Below, piece after piece: positions 22,408-34,324 of a DNA stretch of 64,000 bases. Numbering within the stretch: position 1 is the stretch's first letter; every line of letters begins with the position of its first letter. The notes under the pieces are model-generated. The model saw nothing but the letters and a program-made list of their open reading frames with translations. It did not search any database and was not told where the DNA came from. This DNA comes from [Phialemoniopsis] sp. UDSM-2020 (Eukaryota > Ascomycota > Sordariomycetes > Thyridiales > Thyridiaceae), in contig JAEILZ010000005.1 in the NCBI GenBank assembly GCA_018873225.1, positions 992,001-1,056,000 of the forward strand, written 5' to 3'. A program made the position numbers and the translations under genes.

Positions 22408-23636
22408 ATGGCGCAGTGGATGACGAAGCACGAGAAGATGAAGCCAGCCGTACCAAATATTGTTCCGACCTTACTAGGCCTCACGACCGTACTCCTCATT
22501 CTCCTCGCACTACTTGCTGGTGTGAATAACTCTATCACGGGATTGTACTATTTCAAGGTAAGTCCGAGATCTCATCGATCTTTTTAGTTGCGATACACTG
22601 TTTGTTGACCGCGCAAAAGATCGATGTGTCTCGACTGAACGTGCCCTCAAGCTTAGCGGGCTCGGAATTCCTGCAAGATCTTACGGCAGTGGGTGGGATC
22701 GATCTCGTCGGCCAGGACGCAACCGCATCGTCCCTCGGTCTGGCCGAAACCTACACCGTCAATATCCTCAACTTCTGTGGAAACTTTCCCTCCGGCGCCA
22801 TTTGCTCCTCCCCGGACATCAAGCTCAACTTCAGCCCAGGGAGTGATCTTCACTTGGACGGCACCGGCCTCCAGCCCTCGGACTCGGACTCGTACCTGCA
22901 TAGCCTGACCCGTTACCGCAACAGCCATCGTTTCATTGCACCAGAATACATCATCGCAGCCATATCGACCTTGCTAGCTGCAGTCCTGAGCCTGGCTGGA
23001 GGAGCTCGCATGGGCACTGCCTTTGCGACTCTAGCCTTGTCTGGCCTGGGGACTGGCTTCCTCCTTGGCGCTGATGTCGCGGCGACCATCAATGCCCAGC
23101 GCATCGTGAAAGCCCTCAACAGCAACTTCCAGACCGCCGGTATCATAGCCCAGGTCGGCGGAGGCGGCATCCCCATCACCTGGACTGCCTTTGCCCTCTC
23201 GCTCATCTCGACGGTTCTCCTCGCGGTCAGGCTGAACAGGTCATCATCGCCGTCTGCCGGTCCCGCGCCCCGCGAGTGGGCTGTTCTGCGGCACAAGGCG
23301 GGCAAGGCGGGCAGCAACATCGTGGTGACGGGCCACGACGCGTACCAGGGCGCTGGCGCAGACAGGGCGACGCACTCTCCCGTTGGTAAGCTGTTAAACC
23401 GCGTGTCAACGTGGGGCCAGCACAAGTATGTCCAGGTCGAGAAACAGCTCGATGTGGGCCGGGAGCGGCGCTTTGAACGCGAGGCAGAGCGTCATGATCG
23501 CTGGGCTGGCGATCAAACCCAGCCTCGGCATGCGGGGGAGCGGACCGAGTACATCCACATGAGCAGTATGGCAGGCGAGCGGGAACAGGGGCGGGATATT
23601 GGGCCGTACGAGCCCTATTTGAGTAGGACTCAATGA
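22408..23636 (+). CDS. SUR7/PalI-type four-helix plasma-membrane protein
   Basis: Two exons: 22408-22557 and 22620-23636, intron 22558-22619 (GTAAGT donor). The product is 388 residues. Four membrane helices are visible: about residues 19-38, then three in exon 2 (around IIAAISTLLAAVLSLA, GLGTGFLLGADVA and AFALSLISTVLLAV). A long extracellular loop between helices 1 and 2 carries the paired cysteines NFCGNF and AICSSP typical of SUR7/PalI proteins. The ~125-residue cytoplasmic tail is charged, with many Arg and Glu. Family roles are cortical eisosome organisation, or pH sensing for PalI; which applies cannot be told. The first exon is needed for helix 1 and supplies the start. Confidence 0.85.
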
Positions 23637-23793
23637 TTATTTGCACGGTGCTTAGGAACGGTAGAGGGCCCCTGTAAGATTGATGTAGCTGGAGCTTTTG
23701 GGAGGATCGAGGAACTATTCAATTACATTATAAGCTATGGTCTCGTGAATCGCTTCTCGTGAATGTTTGAATCAAGTAATGTTTCGTAACGCT

Positions 23794-25513
23794 TTACAAC
23801 GCATCCCTCTCCGTGACCTTCACCCACATGTTCTTCTGAAGGAAGAGGTTGTGGTTGACAACATCCAAAGGCTTTGTCGGGTAGACAAGCTGGAAATCAA
23901 AGTCGCGCCAAAGCTTTCGGAGTATTCAACATGTTAGTATTCGATCATGGAGTAGTGAACGGCATCGTGGCTTACCTCGAAAAAGACCTTGTTCAACTCC
24001 ATAAACGCTATGTTCTTTCCGGCGCAGCCCCATCGGCCATAACCAAACACCATCTCCGTCGCCCTCCGCATCTCGGTGTGCGTAGCTTCGTCAGCCTCAA
24101 TCCACCGCTCGGGCCGGAATAGCTCGGCATCTGCCCCGAAGATGGCTTTCGAGTGCGTAAGCGACCAAATGCTAGCGGCGATTCTTGTGCCGCCGGGAAT
24201 GAATTTGCCGCTGAAGGTGTCACCTTCGGGAGGCGCCTGCTTCATGGCCATGCCGCTAAATGGAGGGTGAATACGGAGGCCCTCGAAGATAATGGCCTAT
24301 GCAAAGCGTCAGAACATACTCAACTCGACAAGGAATGCGGAATGGCTTACCTGAATGTAAGGCAAGTTCTCAGCCTCGGCTGAAGTGATGGGCTTGGAGG
24401 CTTTGCCTTGGCGAATAGCATCGCTGATTTCTCGTAAAAGCTTGGTATAAATGCGAGGTGTGGTCATGATATACAGCATCGTTGTACGGATGGCCGTGGC
24501 TGTCGTGTCAGAGCCCGCCATCACCTGAAAGAGAGCCTCAGTCTCGCACTGACGCTTCGTGAGGCCGTGACGGATAAATGCACCCTTGATGTCATTAGCA
24601 ACCTTGTCAGCCATGATTATTCATCCGAGGCAGCTTACCAACATGTCCCGCTGATCAGGTGCATCGGGCTGAAATCGCTGTCCAACTACCCTCTCGGCGA
24701 CTCTGCACAACCGTCAGCCCGGTCTACTCAATGACCATCAAGGCATTCTTTGATGGGAACTTACCCCATCAACTTTCCAATGCCCGATTTGTCCTTGGTA
24801 CTCGGACCGCCCAGCTTGAGGACTATCGGCGACGACATGATACTCCTGAGCACTGGCACGTCGGCCGCCACCTGCATGAAAGGGGCCATGTCTTCGACGA
24901 TCTTCATGTAGTTGTGCATGTCGCCATCTTCCCTAATGAAGCCAAACTCCTCACCAAAGGCAATCCTGGTGATCGAATCGAGCGTAAAGTACTGGCACAG
25001 GCTGCCGAGGTCGAGCGGCGCCAGCGTCCCCCTCTCGCGCGACAGGTACTTCCTCCGGATGAGCGCCTTCATCTGGCCAATGACGTCGTCGATCTCCGTC
25101 TCAAGCGCCGGGTTCTCCTTGCCGCTGTACGCGGCGGCGGTCTGCGCCTTGAGCCGGTCGTGCGTGGCCGTGTCGCGGTGGCTGAACATGCTGTCCTCGT
25201 AGGGGTCGAGCCGGTTCAGCCCGTACCACTCGGAGCGCGTGTACCGGGAGCGCGCGCCCGACATGCGGCGCAGCAGCTCCATGTCGTCGGTGATGAGCTC
25301 GTTGGGCCCGACGCGCACGACGGCGCCGTAGCGCGCGCTGGCGTCCCGGTAGAACTGCCACCCGCGGCCGCTCCAGTCGGCCCGCGCCATCCACGCGTAC
25401 GAGACGGCGCCCAGGGGCGGGCCGGGGAAGGCGCGCAGGCGGTGCCAGGCTCGGGCCGTGGTGGCGACATAGTACACGAGCGCCGCGGCAATCACTAAAA
25501 GGATGAGGGACAT
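23794..25513 (-). CDS. cytochrome P450 monooxygenase
   Basis: Five exons: 24765-25513, 24639-24702, 24351-24584, 23976-24296, 23794-23913. Introns are 54-62 nt, all with GTAAG donors. The product is 495 residues, the normal P450 length. A membrane anchor covers about residues 1-20. The I-helix oxygen-binding motif is AGSDTT (about 294-299), the K-helix ExxR is EGLR (354-357), and the heme loop FGYGRWGCAG has the Cys ligand at about 440. Features such as the FEGLRIHPP segment resemble pisatin-demethylase/benzoate-hydroxylase-like fungal P450s (CYP57/CYP53-type neighbourhood), but the substrate is not certain. The first exon is very GC-rich compared with the rest. It is followed on the same strand by a reductase, which may work in the same pathway. 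Confidence 0.9.
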
Positions 25514-25930
25514 GGTGAGAGGGTTCGCTGCTGCTGCTGCGTGATGTCAAGCTGCAGGGGCGCCAAGCAAGAAGCAAACAATCTCGTTTGTCCGCACGCA
25601 CGCCTGAGCTCAGCTCAGCTCTGCTATTTTTGACGAGCTCGGCGGCGGGGTTTGCCGAAGGATTGGAATTATACAATAGGAATAGCATGATTTTGCTGTT
25701 GCGACGGCGCCGAAACCCTTGCATAACTCGCATTCTTTTAGCTTAGCGCTGATTGGCCGCGCCCAGGATCCTCACCGGGATACTCTTTTGGGACACCTTC
25801 ATTGCGCCGCAGTGATCAAGTGCACAACACAACACGATACCTTGGAGACATAGAGACCAGTACTAAATATAACCCAATTCCTGGTGCTGCCAGTTGGAGT
25901 AGCATTGATTATGTTGATCTTCTGAATACG
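25514..25930. other. P450 promoter gap
   Basis: About 420 bases upstream of the P450 start and downstream of the reductase gene. Nothing beyond possible promoter sequence was recognised. Confidence 0.45.
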
Positions 25931-27067
25931 CTACAGATCAACCAGAGTGTCTGCGATGGACTGCTCTAGTGTCGTGAACCCCTGCTGCCCGTAGGCGCGC
26001 AGAAGCTCTGTCGCCCTCTCTGTTGGGTACTTGCCGATGTCAGTCCCCAGATTCGGGATCTTGTCTGGGAACTTCCGCTCAGGAAAAAGCTTCCGCATTA
26101 TGCCTAAACAAACGTTCCAGTTGTACGGCGCTCCGAAAGCCCAAAGTCTTTCACCCTCCACCCCTTGCCCCACGAGAGCGATAACGTGCAGACGAGCAGT
26201 GTCTCGCACGTCAACAAAGTACTCTGCCATATTGTTAGACACTCTACCCTCATTCTCACGCAATAGTAAAAGGTGGTCACTCACGAGGTGGATCGGCCGT
26301 CATAGGCCCAGTGTCTCCATCGTAGACTTGCTTGAGCATGCTTGCCGTCGACCCAAAGCCCTGGTGCTTGCGGCTAACAGTTGGCCCAAAGTTGGTGTTG
26401 GGGAGCACAGCGTTCAGCACAAAGTGAGGCTTGTTGGCCTTAAACCATTTCCATGCTTCTCTCTCGGCATTCGCCTTGGAAGCGCCATACACATTCCACA
26501 AGTTACTGGCGTCGAAGGGAGGCTCCCAAGCTTCTTTGAGCGCCTTCTCGTTCCAGGTGTCGCTTGCGATGGTCCTCTCAGTGTCTGGCGCAGGATCAAA
26601 GGCTGCCATTGATGACGAGGTAACGACGACGCGCTTCACAGATGGCGCCTTTGCGGCTGACTTCAGCACGTTCAGTGTCAGCGCAGTAACATGCGGAATA
26701 TAGGGATCCGGTTCATGTGACAGCGGAATCACGGTCGCAACGTGGGCAATTGCTGCGATACCTGTAACTTGTCAGCACGCGTATTAGGCATATGTGAACA
26801 GAAGTACTACTCACCGTCTAGACATCCATCATGGGCACCCTCCTTCAGAGGCTCGGGAACCTCTACCAGTTCGAACTTGCCCGAATCGTACTTCTCGTCA
26901 AACACTTCCTGAAGCCAGCTGGACTTTTTGACATTACGTACTGCCGCGCGTACTCTGTACCCGGCTGCCAAGATCTGATCAGCGACGGTGCTTCCCACAA
27001 AGCCGTTGGCGCCTGTGACAAGTATTGTTGACCCATTGGGGATGGTTAGTTGGCTGTCTGGAAGCAT
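25931..27067 (-). CDS. NAD(P)-dependent ketone reductase, dihydroflavonol-reductase-like
   Basis: Three exons: 26815-27067, 26285-26761 and 25931-26223, with introns 26762-26813 and 26224-26284. The product is 340 residues. The extended SDR pattern is clear: the cofactor motif TGANGFVG (Gly19, 22, 25), a TSSS segment (132-135) holding the catalytic Ser, and Tyr176-x3-Lys180 in YGASK. The motif YFVDVRDTARLH across the last splice is typical of dihydroflavonol-4-reductase / cinnamoyl-CoA-reductase / GRE2-like enzymes. These reduce aldehydes or ketones with NADPH. The ATG at 27067 is preferred over 27136 because it directly precedes the Rossmann fold. It may act with the P450 downstream; this is inference from order and strand. 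Confidence 0.85.
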
Positions 27068-27798
27068 GGTGATATGGGTGAAATGACGAGTTATTGCACA
27101 CAATACAAAACTTCCAAATCTGAAATGGGTGCCCACAGAAACAAAGATTGAAATATTCCGTGATAGCGAAGTGTATTTATGATGCTGGAAATCATATGCA
27201 GCATAGCGGATTGAGTAGAGGATTCATTTGCCTAACAGGGCAACAGGGAGTACCAGGTGATCATACGGCGCCGAAGGGGATAAAGCTCCACACTAGAAAT
27301 CACCAAGACCGAACCCGGGGTGGGACCACAGTGGGGACTTCGTGCCGGGCTGCTTAGCACCAATTATCCTCAGTCGGGGCCGTCGGGCGGTCAGACCGAT
27401 ACTCAATACACCTGTCTCCGCGGCGCCGATACTCACTCTCGCATGACGTCGACTGTCGGCCGCTGGGCACCCGACTGAGCCGAACCCAAGAATGACAGAC
27501 GAATGTCGTGGACACCCCTCGGTGACCTGATTCCGATCGAGCCAAAGGGGTGACGCCCTTCTCCTTGTTGCCATAGTGAAGCCAACTTGTACCGAGAAGT
27601 ATAAAAGGGATGGGATCACGATGGGGAACGCATATGATAGTAGCCTGGGCAATATGAGTATGACAGGATGTAGACCCTTCCACACTGAAATATAGAGAGA
27701 CCTCGGAAACTCCGTCGGAAGCCCCCCTCCACCAGCATATGAACAGTACTGCGAAATGCAATTCACACATAGATGTGTATTGTGTTTGAATTATGTCT
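27068..27798. other. intergenic region with a near copy of a GC motif
   Basis: About 730 bases between the reductase start and the 3' end of the Zn2Cys6 gene. TCGGGGCCGT at 27374-27383 differs by one base from the TCGGGGCCGA motif at 30139 and 34754. Open frames here overlap the regulator's last exon and do not look like proteins. Confidence 0.4.
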
Positions 27799-29905
27799 CT
27801 AAATCGGGTTACTGGGTACGGTAGACCAGTTGTGCTGGCTGTTACCCAGATCAGGAGGCAACGTCGATTGACTAGTCCCGACATTATCTTGTAGACCTTT
27901 CGCCCACATCAACTCGTCAACCCTCTTTAAATTGGCAGCAACAGTTACATCGACAGCCGCCCAGACGGCCAACGTGTTCCTGGCTCGCCAGATCGCCTCG
28001 GTCGTTGCCGACACGTCATGTAAAGTCGCAATTCCAGGAACATCGATTATGCAGAGGAGCATCATCAAATGCGAGAAGAGGCTGAGGTGATTTATTAGCA
28101 ACTGGATATAATAAAAAACAGAAGATGGAAACTCACGCAGTTTGATTCGCGAACAGCATGAGATGCCGCTCTTGAACAAGACAAGTAACGGTATCAAAGT
28201 AGTTCTTTGTGTAATTGATGGCCTGTACTGCTGCCTCCCGCATCGCCGATGCTTCGGGGCTGTCGTAGTCCTCAGGCGGTCTCGTCAAGAAGCGCACAAC
28301 AAAGGACCAGTGCACCTGCACCAAAGCCGCGTAGTACTGTGCTCGTAGATATGCCTTTTGCGGATCGAGCAAAGGTACTGAGCCGAGTGGGAACGTGACG
28401 CTTGGGTGAAGGTGCAGGTACCATTGCTCGAGTTGAGTTGAGAGTTCTTTAGCAACGAGGGGTGCGTACGCGCCACTTGCGTTCCGACCTAATCGAAAAA
28501 GCCCACTAACATAGATTCTTCGGAGAGCGATCTCGCTCATGAACCAAAATAGGTCCCGTTCATGTGTTTGAGATGACGAAGGGAGAGGTAGCGAGTCCTG
28601 CAACGGCTGAAGCAATTCAGAACCATAGTGCACACAGACCCTGAGTTCGTGTTCGAGGAGGTAGCATATCCAGTAGGCTCGGTGGTAAGCATCTTGTAGT
28701 GAAGGGTCACTTTGCAGCCGACTCTTGCGCGAGATGAGTCGCGTGACGATGGTGGAGGCTTGGTGAACGGCGTCGAAAGCGGCAAGGGTACGCAAGCACA
28801 TGAGAAGCCAGAATCTGGTACATCAGTTGTGTCAGTCAAGCCTTCAGCAAGGGTCGGTCGGTACTTCATAGACTGACGATTTCAATATCCAGCATTGCGC
28901 GGTTGATGTTTCAGACTGACGCCAGCCATACAAGTAGAGGAGCCGTGAGGCGGCTTTGAAATAATCCAGCCCGGGTGTTGCAACATTGAGCGGCAACGAT
29001 ACAACACTACTTTCTTTGCAAATCGCACCCAAAGCTAGAATGAACAGGGCGAAGGTTGTTGACGGACTCGTAACGTCCCACGATGATTCGGAAGCCTGTC
29101 TCACGTGCTCGGTGCAGACCTCTTGATCGACCACGGGGAACCAGGCAAGAATATCGCGCACAAAAGACCGCTGATGCATCCAGCAAGTCCTGAAACTTAG
29201 GTCGAGGGAGGATAGATCGTCAGAGGATGCTGGGGTAAGGAGCAAGTCGTTGTATTGGCCCTCGCGCTCTAGGTATGCCTCTTCATCGTCCTTCATCATA
29301 GGCTGTAGGCAATCGGCGACAGGCCAGCCATCAATCCTCCCAAAACCATGCAAGTTTACCCCGGCGAAATGTGGCCCCGGGGGCTCATGGTCTTTGTCGA
29401 GATACGACGGAGTGCTCGTCTGCGGTGTTCTGGCATGGTTTGATAGCTGCACCGACACGCCCGACAGTACTGGATTCCCCGCCCAGGGGCTGGGAGACGA
29501 CGACTCAAACACATTGCGGAGTTCAGGCTGATGATCCGCACCAGAATAGGAAGATTGTGCCTGCAGTAGTTGTTCGACACGCTCCAGGCGCGAAGCAAGG
29601 CCGCGGTACGACTGTTGATCATTGAAGGGTTTCGGAACTGAGAACGTCTTCCGATACACGCATTCTAGACCTTGAGCAGCGCAGAACGAACACGTTGGTC
29701 TAGCCGAGTCACAGCGCGTCTTTCGTGAGCGGCAGATCTCACAAGCGATAGCCCCGCGTCTTTTGGAAGGGCGGTCCCGGTGGTCAGCTCCAGTGTCGGC
29801 GGTGGCGGAGAGGTCTGCTGGTCGCTTGGCTTGCCCATTGCTCTCTGCGCTGGTATGCGTCGGAGTCGGGACTGTGTCGGATGCATCATCCGATATCCCG
29901 TCCAT
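27799..29905 (-). CDS. Zn2Cys6 transcription factor with fungal-specific middle domain
   Basis: Three exons: 28878-29905, 28137-28814 and 27799-28081. Intron 1 (28815-28877) uses a GTCAGT donor; this choice keeps the frame as ILKSFWLLMCLR, whereas the downstream GTACCG would not. Intron 2 is 28082-28136. The product is 662 residues. The Zn2Cys6 cluster is at residues 55-82 with spacing C-x2-C-x6-C-x6-C-x2-C-x6-C, preceded by a basic run. A short coiled-coil-like linker (LASRLERVEQLLQ) follows, then a helical middle-homology region. It is transcribed divergently from the sugar-type transporter, 626 bp away, and likely controls it and the genes beyond. The start at 29905 is the Met nearest the zinc cluster with normal leader length. 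Confidence 0.85.
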
Positions 29906-30531
29906 GGTGTCGCAGTTAATCGGAACCAGCCTGGACGCGAATAAGCTTGTTCCTGTTAACGACAAGGGGAGAGTTGATCCCCAGATCAAAATGTCGGGCG
30001 GCTCGGTCGAATTGAGCTTTATCATTGAAAGTTGCCAGTGGGTCTGACCCTCCACAAGCTCCGGGGAGTACCGGACATGTCGAGGACTACTGAGATTAGT
30101 GCGGCACAAGTCTTGGAGTAGTCATTTTACCAAGACTATCGGGGCCGAGGTCGCCGATCCTAGGCTTAGCTCGAAATCATGGGTCATGAACTTCAATGCT
30201 TCTTCCACTTCTCCGAACAAGGAGGTCAAAGAAAACATGTCTGGACCACGAGACGACTAAAGATGTTCCCCGCATCGTCCCATCAATTGGGAGACCCCAG
30301 AAACTAGTGTGCATGCGAATCATGCAGCAACCCTGGGGTAGTCTCGACTCTTTGCCCGCAGATCAGCCGTGATAGGATAGAGTCGTCAAGTATATATCTA
30401 CTTGTGCTCCCGTCATCACAACAGCATTCACTGCAAGCTCTTGCACCCACCAGCACAAGCCTTGGCTTCTTCATCGTCATTGAAAACAATCTTGCTCCGT
30501 ACTCCCGTACGCACAGAGCTCTTCGCCAACC
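29906..30531. promoter_or_regulatory. divergent promoter of regulator and transporter
   Basis: A 626-bp shared promoter. TCGGGGCCGA at 30139-30148 contains TCGG and CCGA half-sites in inverted order two bases apart, a form a Zn2Cys6 dimer could bind. TATATATC near 30391 lies ~140 bp before the transporter ATG. Confidence 0.45.
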
Positions 30532-32491
30532 ATGGCTTTCACCCCTGTCTGGTCGGAAGTGCGACCTGAGAACAAATGGAAGATTCTCAGGATCCAGAAA
30601 CGCTTTGCCCTTTGGGCTATCTTTACGTCCATTGGCAGCATGATGACAGGTAACATACTTCCCCAATTGCAGATTCGCTCTGCAGAAGAGGACTGACTCT
30701 GTTCGCGTGCAGGGTTCGATTGGGGCATCACTGGAAACGCGGCCGCCCTCCCTGAGTTCCAAAGACAGTTCGGTCGACTCGAGCCTGACGGTAGTCACAT
30801 CATCCCCGCACCGATTCTATCGGGATGGAGTGGCGCTAGTACCGGAGGCGACATTGTGGGCATTCTTGTGTCTGGCTATCTGATGGACCTTATTGGGCGC
30901 AAGCATACTCTGGCTGTCGGGACGGTCATTACCTCCGTTGGTGTAGCCATGCAGGTTGCCAGCCATGAGTGGAAGCTATTCTTGGTGGGCCGCTTGATCA
31001 ATGGTAGGGATTATTGCTTCGTATTGGTTTCGTCTAGTGTTGACCACCATCGTTGCAGCTATCGGGTTTGGGATGGTTTATGTCATCTCTCCTGTCTGGA
31101 TTGGCGAGACTGTCCGTCCCGAGATACGCGGCTTTTGGCTCTGCTTGATGAACTCTGCCATTGTTCTCGGCCAGTTCATCCTAGCAATCATCGCAGAAGC
31201 TCTCAGCCACGTGCAAGGAGAATGGGGTTACCGGACACTTCTTATCCTACAATTTCTCTTTGTTGGTGAGTGCATATATGATTCACAGTGGTCTAAACAT
31301 TCACGTATGCTAACATAATGCAGTCCCCCTCTTTGCTTTCTATCCTTGGTTCCCAGAGTCACCGTATTACCTCTTGAAGAAGAACAACTCTGAAAGAGCC
31401 CGAAAGGCGCTGAACGGCATTCACGGCTCCAAGGATCAGCTCCTGATCGATGCTGAAATGGCCCGCATCCAGCTAGACATCACTGTTAGCGAAGATCTCA
31501 AGACAGCTGCGGCTGCAGCTGGTACACCGCTGCTTCAATGTTTCCAACGCCAACATATCAAACGGACTCTCATTGCTATCCTTCCAGCAGCGGAGCAGCA
31601 ATTAGTCGGCTCGACCTTCGTCCTAGGTAGGTGAATCCACTTACCATGCTGGAAATTCACTCGCCTGAAGAACCACGGATATCTAACAACCCCTTAGGCT
31701 TCATTACCTATTTCATGTCACTTATTCAGATCAAGAACTTCTTTCTTGTTACAGTACTTCTGAGCCTCGTCATGCTCATCTCCGCCTGCGCTGCCTTTCC
31801 CATGGTTGAGTACTTTGGACGTCGAACTCTCCTGCTGTGGGGTACATCGTTCCTGACAGGCATGCTCTTGATGATGGGCATCACTGGCTGCTTCAACACG
31901 GATGCCGCAGTCTGGGTTTTCCTCGTCTCGGTCTTCCTGTGGGGTGCAGTATATCAATCGACCCTCGGCTGTACTGCCTTTGCCCTTGGCTCAGAAGTCC
32001 ACACTTTACCGCTCAGACCTGCAGCGGTTTCTCTCATGGGAACTACACAATTCGTCTTGTATGTTGTCAGTCTCGAACTCGAAGACGAGTCATCACTAAC
32101 AGTTTCAATACAACAGCATCTGGATTGTCTCTTTCGTTATGCCGTACCTGATCAATCCCGACGCGGCACACCTTGGAGCGAAAATCGGCTTCATTTTCTT
32201 CGGCTTGAGCTTTCCCGTGTGTGTCCTAATGTATTTCGTCATCCCGGAAACGAAAGGATTAAGTTTCGAAGAGGTCAGTCATAATACAATATCCTCACTG
32301 AAAACTCGCATGTACTAAGAATTTCACAGCTGGACTATCTCTTTGTAAACAAAGTCAGCTGCCGCAAGTTTCCACAAGTTGTTCGGGAGAGGCGTGACAC
32401 ACATGGGAACACTGTTGTCTCGGAGAAGAATGGGCAAGTCGTAAAATCGGAAGCAGAAACCTGTGGCGTCGAGATGACACATGTAGTGTAG
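30532..32491 (+). CDS. MFS sugar-type transporter
   Basis: Seven exons: 30532-30649, 30713-31003, 31059-31265, 31324-31626, 31698-32058, 32117-32273 and 32330-32491. The introns are 55-71 nt. The product is 532 residues with 12 membrane helices expected. Sugar-porter signatures are present: GFDWG after helix 1, DLIGRKHTL between helices 2 and 3, PESPYYL at the end of helix 6, VEYFGRRTLLL in the second half and PETKGLSFEELDYLF at the end. The call is an H+-coupled hexose, disaccharide or aromatic-glycoside carrier in the plasma membrane; the substrate is not readable. The sixth intron has a GTCAGT donor. Its divergent partner is the Zn2Cys6 regulator, and its downstream neighbours are oxidoreductase and lyase genes on the same strand. 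Confidence 0.9.
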
Positions 32492-33120
32492 CATACCCAA
32501 GGAAATCTGCTGAGACTCATGGGACACAGTGGAGAAGACAGACGATTTGTACATCCAAGTACGGAGGGGATTAAGCAGGTCGGCAGACAACTGGGTTTCT
32601 CCGAAGCAGTAGTTCATTCAAATCTGATACTTAAAAACGAGTCTAGCATGAAAATGACCATATCGAGCTTCTAGAATTGCTCAAGAAAAGATGAGGCTTC
32701 CCTACTTCATGCCCAGTACTCGTACGCGCTTGACCACATTGTACTAGTGGGTCTCTCGGTGTCCCCTCACGAAGGTTGCAGGCCGAAATTTCGATCCCCA
32801 TGTTAGGTATCGACTGCTGCCAACAGTGTTATCCCACTACCCAATGACATACAGATAAGTACCCCGCAGGGACGTCTTATTTACCCCTAACACCTCTGTA
32901 GATCCTGGCTGGCTATAATTACCTCACACTATCTTCTGTTCAAAAGTGCACGAGGGCTGATCACTGTAGGAGCTTTCCAGAGACTGGAGCAGTCAAATAT
33001 ACCTATCCCTCCTTTCTCCTCCCTTTTCTAATCTTCACTCCCCATTCGATCAGCACCGTAACCAACTGGAACCCTACGGGAAATCTCTCTGCTTTTCCGG
33101 CTACCAGCACTCACCTTCCA
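32492..33120. other. intergenic region
   Basis: About 630 bases. A pyrimidine-rich stretch at 33003-33045 just before the next gene looks like a fungal core promoter or 5' leader. Nothing else was recognised. Confidence 0.45.
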
Positions 33121-34324
33121 ATGGCACAACCCAGACACATCAGATGGGGAATTCTCGGTTAGTGCTTGGAACAGCTAGTCTTCATCCATTTGGTCTAATC
33201 ACTTGTTAGCAACGGGTTGGATCGCGAAGACGTTCGCAAAAGATCTGATTATTGACCCCAGAACTCGGGGAGTCGATGACTTAGTCCACATGATCACGGC
33301 AGTGGCCAGTTCTTCGTCCATCAAGTCTGCCGAAAATTTCATAGCCGATATTGTCGAGCCAGCTCAGCCCGGAACCTGCACCGCTTATGGCTCTTACGAG
33401 GAGCTGGTCAAAGACCCGAACATTGATCTGATCTATATCGGAACACCTCACTCCCACCACTATCAGAACGCAATGCTCTGTCTCAACGCAGGGAAAGGAA
33501 TTGTTTGCGAAAAGCCGATCACTGTCAATGCTGGTCAGGCCAAAGCGATCTACAAACTCGCCAAGGACAAGAAACTGTTCGTCATGGATGCCATGTGGAC
33601 CAGATGTCTGCCCGTTGCAAAAGAGATCCGCCAGCTCATTGCGCAAGACCGGATCGGCGAGGTTCTCAAAGTCTCGGCAAATCTGTCCATTGGAGTGGAG
33701 CCAGCTGAAGCATTCCCAACATCTCACCGGATGGTCAACAAAGACCTCGCCGGCGGTGCCCTTCTGGATCTTGGGATTTACCCTCTCACCTGGGTCTTCT
33801 ACGTACTTTATCACACGGTGGACAAATCTCGACAGACTAGGCCGAAATTGCTTGGCACGGCCATGACCTTCGAACCACGGACATGGGTCGACGAGCTCAC
33901 CACACTACTCTTGGAGTTCAATAGTTCGCCAACGAACAAGACAAGTGCTCATGCCACTGTCAGCGTCGCGTTCCGTCCGGCTGCTGAGCAATCTGTCCGG
34001 ATATCTGGAGAAAAGGGCCAGATCGAAATCACCGGGTCTATCTTCAGACCAGACTCGTATAAACTTGCGCCTAGCAAACCAGAATTTGGCGCCTTGATCG
34101 AGCGCCACTTCTCTTACGAGGGGATGCAAGGAATGGTCTACGAAGCCGACGAAGCCGGGAGATGCTTCTTGAAGGGCGACCTCGAAGTCGGGGAACTACC
34201 CTGGGAGGAGAGCACTCTCATCATGGAGGTGATGGACCAAGCCAGGCTGCAAACTGGCCTCGTTTATCCCGAGTCCATTGAGACCACAGAGTATCCACAC
34301 CCATTGCCGAGAGTCGCATCTTGA
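33121..34324 (+). CDS. Gfo/Idh/MocA oxidoreductase, dihydrodiol-dehydrogenase-like
   Basis: Two exons: a 37-nt first exon 33121-33157 and 33210-34324, with a 52-nt intron (GTTAGT donor, TTAG acceptor). The product is 383 residues. The splice joins RWGIL to ATGWIAKTF, restoring the Rossmann turn; the exon-2 frame alone lacks the cofactor motif. The Gfo/Idh/MocA lysine is in CEKP (about residue 113). The family includes NADP-dependent trans-1,2-dihydrobenzene-1,2-diol dehydrogenase and D-xylose dehydrogenase, and the MDAMWTR and GGALLDLGIYPL segments match that subgroup. The likely role is oxidation of a dihydrodiol or sugar; with the lyase downstream an aromatic substrate is attractive but unproven. 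Confidence 0.85.

Noticed and set aside
27354..27884. A 176-codon frame overlapping the regulator 3' end
   Set aside because: Overlaps the last regulator exon in another frame and has no protein-like motif.
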